Shown here: positions 59,565 through 64,000 of the stretch, piece after piece
Numbering within the stretch: the stretch's first letter is position 1
How the letters are laid out: each line of letters opens with the position of its first letter
Origin: an uncultured Methylococcaceae bacterium
Lineage (GTDB): Bacteria > Pseudomonadota > Gammaproteobacteria > Methylococcales > Methylococcaceae
Reading direction: 5' to 3'
DNA length: 64,000 bases
Assembly: GCA_903859815.1 (NCBI GenBank)
Contig: CAIOOA010000153.1
Coordinates: 62,001-126,000 of the forward strand
Translations under genes and position numbers: made by a program
Notes under the pieces: model-generated
The model's input: the letters and a program-made list of their open reading frames with translations, nothing else
What the model was told of the DNA's origin: nothing
The model's database searches: none

Positions 59565-62500
59565 TCAACGCTCATCGAATCTATAGTCACTATCCAATAA
59601 TTCGTAGAAGTTTTCTAGTGTAACCGGGGGGCTAAACAAATAACCTTGGAAAGCCCTACAACCGTGGGTATACAAGAATTTATGCTGGGCTTCGGTTTCC
59701 ACGCCCTCGGCAATGACTTCAAGCCGAAGAGCAAGGCCCATGGCAATGATGGTGCGGACAATCACAGCGTCGTCGCGATCATCTATGATGTCGCGTACAA
59801 AGGATTGGTCTATCTTGAGCTTGTCAAACGGTAAGCGTTTGAGATAAGTCAATGACGAATAGCCCGAACCAAAATCGTCTAAGGAAATTCGAATGCCCAA
59901 GGCTTTCAATGCTTGAATTTTAACAAAGGCATCGCTCAGGTCATCCAGAAAAACGCTTTCCGTCAACTCCAATTCCAAGCGTGCCGGATTGACTTGAAAC
60001 CGTTGCAGCACTTGACGCACTTTTTCATAAAACAAAGGCTCCCTGAATTGTCTGGCGCTGATGTTGATGGCTAAGTTCATCCCCGCCGTTTTCGGATTGC
60101 CTGCCCAATGTTGCAAAGTTGCACAGGCCACTTCCAGCACCCATCCCCCTATGGGGAGTATCAAGCCGGATTTTTCCGCCAAGGGAATGAAATCCAGAGG
60201 TTTGACCACATTGTTTTCTGTTGGCAACCACCGAATCAAGGCTTCTGCACAGACTATTTTCCCAGTTTCATCCACTTGGGGCTGATACAACAAACGGAAG
60301 TGCCCCTCCTTAAGTGCCAGATGCAATCCAGCCTCGATTTGCGCCCGCATATTGATTTCAAGTTGAACCGATTCGCTGTAAAACTTGCAGACGTTACGTC
60401 CCGCACTTTTGGCTTGATAAAGCGCGATATCGGCTTGTTTCATCAACTCGTCAGTTGAAATATTCTGGCCGAAAAACAGGCAAACCCCGCCACTGATCGA
60501 AGTGTGATGCCGATTGCCTTCGTCCTCTGGCTGCGGAAAAAATGGCTCGCTTATGCACATGCGGATTTTTTCCACCGCTTCTTCGGCGTTGCCTATGGCT
60601 AAGATTTCGTCATTTCCCAAGCCCTCAAGAATGATCACGAATTCATCTCCACCCAGGCGTGATACTGTGTCACTATCCCGAATGTTGGTGCGAAGCCTGT
60701 TGGCGACTTCTATAAGCAAGCCATCACCGACATCGTGACCATGAACATCGTTGATGTTTTTAAAGTTATCCAAATCGAGCATGATGACAGCACCGTACTG
60801 CCCATTGCGCGCACTGGATGCCTGCGCGTGTTCCAGTCGGTCGATCAACAATCTGCGATTAGGCAGGCTGGTCAGCGCATCAAAAAAGGCCATTTCCCTG
60901 ATTTTTTCCTCGGCTTCCTTGCGGGCGGATATGTCTGTGAACGTACCTACAAAATGGGTAATTTCCCCTGCTGCACCTTGCACCGCCGAGATGGTAAGCC
61001 ACTCTGGGTATATTTTGCCGTCCTTTCGTTTATTCAAAATTTCCCCTCGCCAGCTTCCGTCTCTGCTCAGTTGCTGCCACATTTCTCGATAAAAATCGTA
61101 ACTCTGTAATCCTGAATGGAGGATGGAGGGGGGGTGGCCGATGACTTCGCCGGGGCTATAGCCGGTAATCTTGGTGAATGCTTGGTTTACTCGAAGGATA
61201 GTGCCTTGGGCATCGGTTACCATAATCCCCTCAGTCGCCTCGAAGGCAACGGCAGAAATCCTAAGTTCTTGCTCAACCTCTTTCCGATCTGTAATGTCGG
61301 TAAAGGATGCTAACACTGCCGAATGACTGGTTTCGCCCTTAGCAGAGATAGGCACTGTATTCATGATGGCCCAACAATCTGGCCCGCCCGAATGTCGGAT
61401 GCCGATTATGCTGTTTTTTAAGGGAATACCGCTCTGCAAGGTTCGCCAAAATGAGGTTTCTTCGAATGGCATGGGAGAACCTTCTTCTCCCAGAAACTCA
61501 ATCTGCTGTAAATCGGTCAATTCCAGCCCAATCAGGGCAGGGCTACTCAGCCTGAAAAGTCTGGCCGCCTCCCCATTGCATGACAAAACGCTGCCGTGTT
61601 GATCGACCAACATAATGCCTTCACCTAGCGCCTCAATCATGCCACGAAAGCGGTTCTCGTTTTCCCTTAGTGCAGTTTCAACATGAGCTAACTCGGTAAT
61701 GTCGACCAAGGTAATGACGATGCCCCTGCTTGCCTTTTCATTGTCCACATAAGGCAGGATTCGCCGCAAGAAGGTACGACCATCCGTCAATACCAGTTTG
61801 CTTTCAACGGGTTGCTGGCTATCCATAACCTTGGCCAGCATGTCAAAAAACTCGTCATTGCCGACCTTTGAAGTGATATGCCGCATATCCCGCCCTATAT
61901 CCATAGGCAGCAGATTGAATATCTCAGTCGCCTTAGGCGAAAACAGGCGTATGCTGTAATCACCATTCAAAAAGATCACACCAATATCCGTCGAACGCAT
62001 CAAATTGCGCCAGTCGGCGGTTAGTTCGTTGAGTTCCTTGATTTTCTGCTCATGTTCGGCGTTGACGCTGTAAAGCTCCTCGTTGACAGAATGCAATTCC
62101 TCATTGGTGCTTTGCATTTCCTCGTTTGAGGCCAAAAGTTCCTCGTTACTCGCTTGAAGTTCCTCCCCGCTGGTTTCCAATTCCTCAATGGTGGATTGCA
62201 AGGCTTCGCGGGTATGCTGCAATTCATGCTCCAAGCTGAGGATGCGGCTGCGGGCTTCTTCGCTCAGGTCATAGCTTTGATTGGGTGCTGTTGGGGTAAT
62301 CGAAGGCAATGTTTGCTCTTCCAGCAGCACCATCATGTAATTTGCGCCAGTGGATTTATCGGTGACGGGTTCTGCCGACACATTAAGGATCAGCTTATCC
62401 GTAGCATCTTGGTAACGGATGCCCTTCAGCGTCGACCGTTGTGCTTTTTTAAACCCATTTTGAATGACTGAAGACAGGGCAATACGCAAATCACCCTGGG

Positions 62501-64000
62501 TCAGGCTGACCAAATCATTGCTCATTCGTCCTACGGAAGGTTGCAAGTAACGATTGGCGTTACCGAAAATATGCACCACCTCGCGCCGGTCATTCACCAA
62601 CACCCCGGTAGGCATATAATTATTGAGCAATTGGTCATAGACCTTAGGCAATTTGTTCGCTGAATGCAAAGGCATGTTGCCCGGCATCCTAATCGGGGCA
62701 ACCCCAAGGCTCATGCGCCGGTCAAGCGGCAAGCGCGTATCGCTGGATTTACAGAATATTTTCCATTGCCGGTCTAGCGTGTCAAATTCCGAACTAAGCT
62801 CTGCGGTGCCTTCGCTAGGGCCGAGAAATAGATATCCATTTGGCTTTAAAGAGAAGTGGAAGGTTGCAATCACTCGATTTTGGGCAACTGGCTCCAGATA
62901 GATCAGCATATTACGGCAACTGACGAAATCGATTCGAGTAAAAGGCGGATCTTTTATCAGGTTATGCTGTGAAAAAATCAATAATTTGCGCAAGCGTGAC
63001 GAAACCCGATACAGCCCATTGGATTCTCTGTGAAAATAGCGCTCGCGCCGATCCACTGGGGTGACGGCAGCCATGCTGTCTTCGCTGTAAACACCTTCAG
63101 CCGCTTTTTGTAGGGATTCCCGGTGCATGTCTGTGGCAAATATTTTGATGTTGGGCTCACGCCCTCGCTGTTCAAAGGCATCCAAGAACAACATCGCCAC
63201 AGAGTAGGCTTCTTCCCCGGTCGCACAACAAGCCACCCAGACCCGCAACTCTTCCTCAGGCGGGTGCGCGTCTAACAAGGAAGGGATAACCCGCTGGGCA
63301 ATTAGTTGAAAAGCCTCGGCATCGCGGAAAAAGCGGGTGACGCCTATCAATAAGTCCTTGTACAATTTGTCCAATTCGGATTCGTCACGCAGGACTAAAT
63401 CAATATAATCTTGAAAAACACCCGTGGCTCCCAGCAATACACGGCGATCAATGCGACGGGAAACCGTGGCCGATTTGTAATAGTTGAAATCCAAATCGTA
63501 GATTTCGCGCAATTTTTCAAACACCGCCGACACCCCTGTCAACGGTTCGCCGTGACCAGGCCGAAAGTCTAGTAATGAGCGATTCGGGTTTTGCACATAA
63601 CCGACGAGTGCCATGGGCATCTCCTCGGGCGGCATGATGGCATCGACACAGCCCGTGTTGATCGCGCTACGCGGCATCCCGTCGAACTTGGCGGTCTCCA
63701 CGCTTTGGACAAAGACCAGCCCTCCCACATCATGCACGTCTTGAATGCCGATGCTGCCATCGGACCCTGTTCCAGACAAGACAATCGCAATCGACTTCTC
63801 GCCCCATTCCCTAGCCAATGAGCGAAAAAAGGTATTGATTGGCAGGCTAAGCGGCTGGTCGGTGGGTTTGTCAAAGGTCAGCAGATGCTCGCCTTGCAGC
63901 ACCATCTCTTTGCGTGGTGGTAGGATGTAAATTGTGTTGGGTTGAATTTCCTCCGGTTCAAGCACGCGAACAATTTTCAACGGTGTGACCCGGCCCAATA
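59565..64000 (-). CDS. CheB-CheR-PAS-GGDEF-EAL hybrid signalling protein (5' end outside window)
   Basis: At least 1477 residues; the frame is open to the window edge, so the N-terminus is missing. In order: the C-terminal part of CheB methylesterase with the catalytic Asp in VLSGTGSDGS; CheR methyltransferase with WVACCATGEEAYSVAML; a long coiled coil (repeated E-E-L-Q-A-S-N-E-E); three PAS domains; GGDEF with intact RLGGDEFVIIL; and EAL with CAEALIRW, LDDFGSGYSSL and AEGVETEAQ. It joins chemoreceptor-type methyl control to c-di-GMP turnover in one chain. Both GGDEF and EAL look active; which prevails cannot be told. Confidence 0.93.
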   Translation of the reverse strand, partial: LGRVTPLKIVRVLEPEEIQPNTIYILPPRKEMVLQGEHLLTFDKPTDQPLSLPINTFFRSLAREWGEKSIAIVLSGTGSDGSIGIQDVHDVGGLVFVQSVETAKFDGMPRSAINTGCVDAIMPPEEMPMALVGYVQNPNRSLLDFRPGHGEPLTGVSAVFEKLREIYDLDFNYYKSATVSRRIDRRVLLGATGVFQDYIDLVLRDESELDKLYKDLLIGVTRFFRDAEAFQLIAQRVIPSLLDAHPPEEELRVWVACCATGEEAYSVAMLFLDAFEQRGREPNIKIFATDMHRESLQKAAEGVYSEDSMAAVTPVDRRERYFHRESNGLYRVSSRLRKLLIFSQHNLIKDPPFTRIDFVSCRNMLIYLEPVAQNRVIATFHFSLKPNGYLFLGPSEGTAELSSEFDTLDRQWKIFCKSSDTRLPLDRRMSLGVAPIRMPGNMPLHSANKLPKVYDQLLNNYMPTGVLVNDRREVVHIFGNANRYLQPSVGRMSNDLVSLTQGDLRIALSSVIQNGFKKAQRSTLKGIRYQDATDKLILNVSAEPVTDKSTGANYMMVLLEEQTLPSITPTAPNQSYDLSEEARSRILSLEHELQHTREALQSTIEELETSGEELQASNEELLASNEEMQSTNEELHSVNEELYSVNAEHEQKIKELNELTADWRNLMRSTDIGVIFLNGDYSIRLFSPKATEIFNLLPMDIGRDMRHITSKVGNDEFFDMLAKVMDSQQPVESKLVLTDGRTFLRRILPYVDNEKASRGIVITLVDITELAHVETALRENENRFRGMIEALGEGIMLVDQHGSVLSCNGEAARLFRLSSPALIGLELTDLQQIEFLGEEGSPMPFEETSFWRTLQSGIPLKNSIIGIRHSGGPDCWAIMNTVPISAKGETSHSAVLASFTDITDRKEVEQELRISAVAFEATEGIMVTDAQGTILRVNQAFTKITGYSPGEVIGHPPSILHSGLQSYDFYREMWQQLSRDGSWRGEILNKRKDGKIYPEWLTISAVQGAAGEITHFVGTFTDISARKEAEEKIREMAFFDALTSLPNRRLLIDRLEHAQASSARNGQYGAVIMLDLDNFKNINDVHGHDVGDGLLIEVANRLRTNIRDSDTVSRLGGDEFVIILEGLGNDEILAIGNAEEAVEKIRMCISEPFFPQPEDEGNRHHTSISGGVCLFFGQNISTDELMKQADIALYQAKSAGRNVCKFYSESVQLEINMRAQIEAGLHLALKEGHFRLLYQPQVDETGKIVCAEALIRWLPTENNVVKPLDFIPLAEKSGLILPIGGWVLEVACATLQHWAGNPKTAGMNLAINISARQFREPLFYEKVRQVLQRFQVNPARLELELTESVFLDDLSDAFVKIQALKALGIRISLDDFGSGYSSLTYLKRLPFDKLKIDQSFVRDIIDDRDDAVIVRTIIAMGLALRLEVIAEGVETEAQHKFLYTHGCRAFQGYLFSPPVTLENFYELLDSDYRFDER

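Overview
The window looks like part of the chromosome of a gammaproteobacterium. The evidence is the efp-epmA pair with a divergent epmB, the M16-M16-rsmD and mutL-miaA orders, a GlrK/GlrR-type two-component pair, MepA, FeoAB, and a class III (PhaC-PhaE) polyhydroxyalkanoate synthase whose catalytic residues carry the same numbers as the Allochromatium vinosum enzyme. Class III PHA synthase, PEP-CTERM proteins, a KaiB-like protein, large multidomain signalling proteins and many short palindromic repeats would fit a purple sulfur or sulfur-oxidising lineage, but the genus cannot be read from this sequence. No tRNA, rRNA, CRISPR array or full insertion sequence was seen.

Layout. 1-1.8 kb: EF-P and its lysylation enzymes. 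1.8-7.7 kb: c-di-GMP phosphodiesterase, AI-2E family permease, secreted S8-like PEP-CTERM protein, NlpC/P60 lipoprotein, heme O synthase. 7.8-11.1 kb: paired M16 peptidases and RsmD. 11.1-16.8 kb: accessory island with two MITE copies, a CHAT-NTPase-TPR protein of 1232 residues, palindromic repeats and a thioredoxin-like protein. 16.9-28.5 kb: housekeeping genes (mtaB, cysZ-like, glrRK-like, mepA, miaA, mutL, truD) and a second PEP-CTERM protein. 28.5-31.1 kb: a YpsA-like protein followed by an ATPase/HNH pair resembling the Septu (PtuAB) defence system. 31.2-39.2 kb: moeB, an ABC-2 exporter, ppx, and a PHA granule cluster (phaC, phaE, phasin, coiled-coil protein, ribbon-helix-helix protein). 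39.3-43.5 kb: second accessory island with a TIR-STAND-FGE protein, a third MITE copy, a secreted protein of unknown function and a second MITE-like element. 43.6-49.7 kb: M18 aminopeptidase, a tight operon nucleotidyltransferase-SPFH-NAD kinase-like-macrodomain, and an OmpA-type protein. 49.7-57 kb: feoAB with a possible Fur box, a giant AsmA/DUF748 protein with internal repeats, and repeat arrays. 57.1-64 kb: an orphaned PaeR7I/XhoI-type methyltransferase beside its broken endonuclease, a KaiB-like protein, and a partial CheB-CheR-PAS-GGDEF-EAL hybrid.

The most interesting material concerns the two conflict-type STAND genes. (1) The 3' end of the TIR-STAND-FGE gene reads like a diversity-generating retroelement variable region, with variable-site codons of the form NNY inside an RGGSW...LGFR framework; no template repeat or reverse transcriptase was seen here. 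(2) The CHAT and TIR genes each carry the same roughly 31-33 bp palindrome, in the same reading frame, adding a DSVxKTES peptide. (3) A copy of the same MITE lies about 80 bp upstream of each start codon, in the same orientation relative to the gene; both insertions are flanked by 9-bp target duplications, one perfect and one with a single mismatch. Other candidates are the four-gene NAD/ADP-ribose-themed operon and the Septu-like pair.
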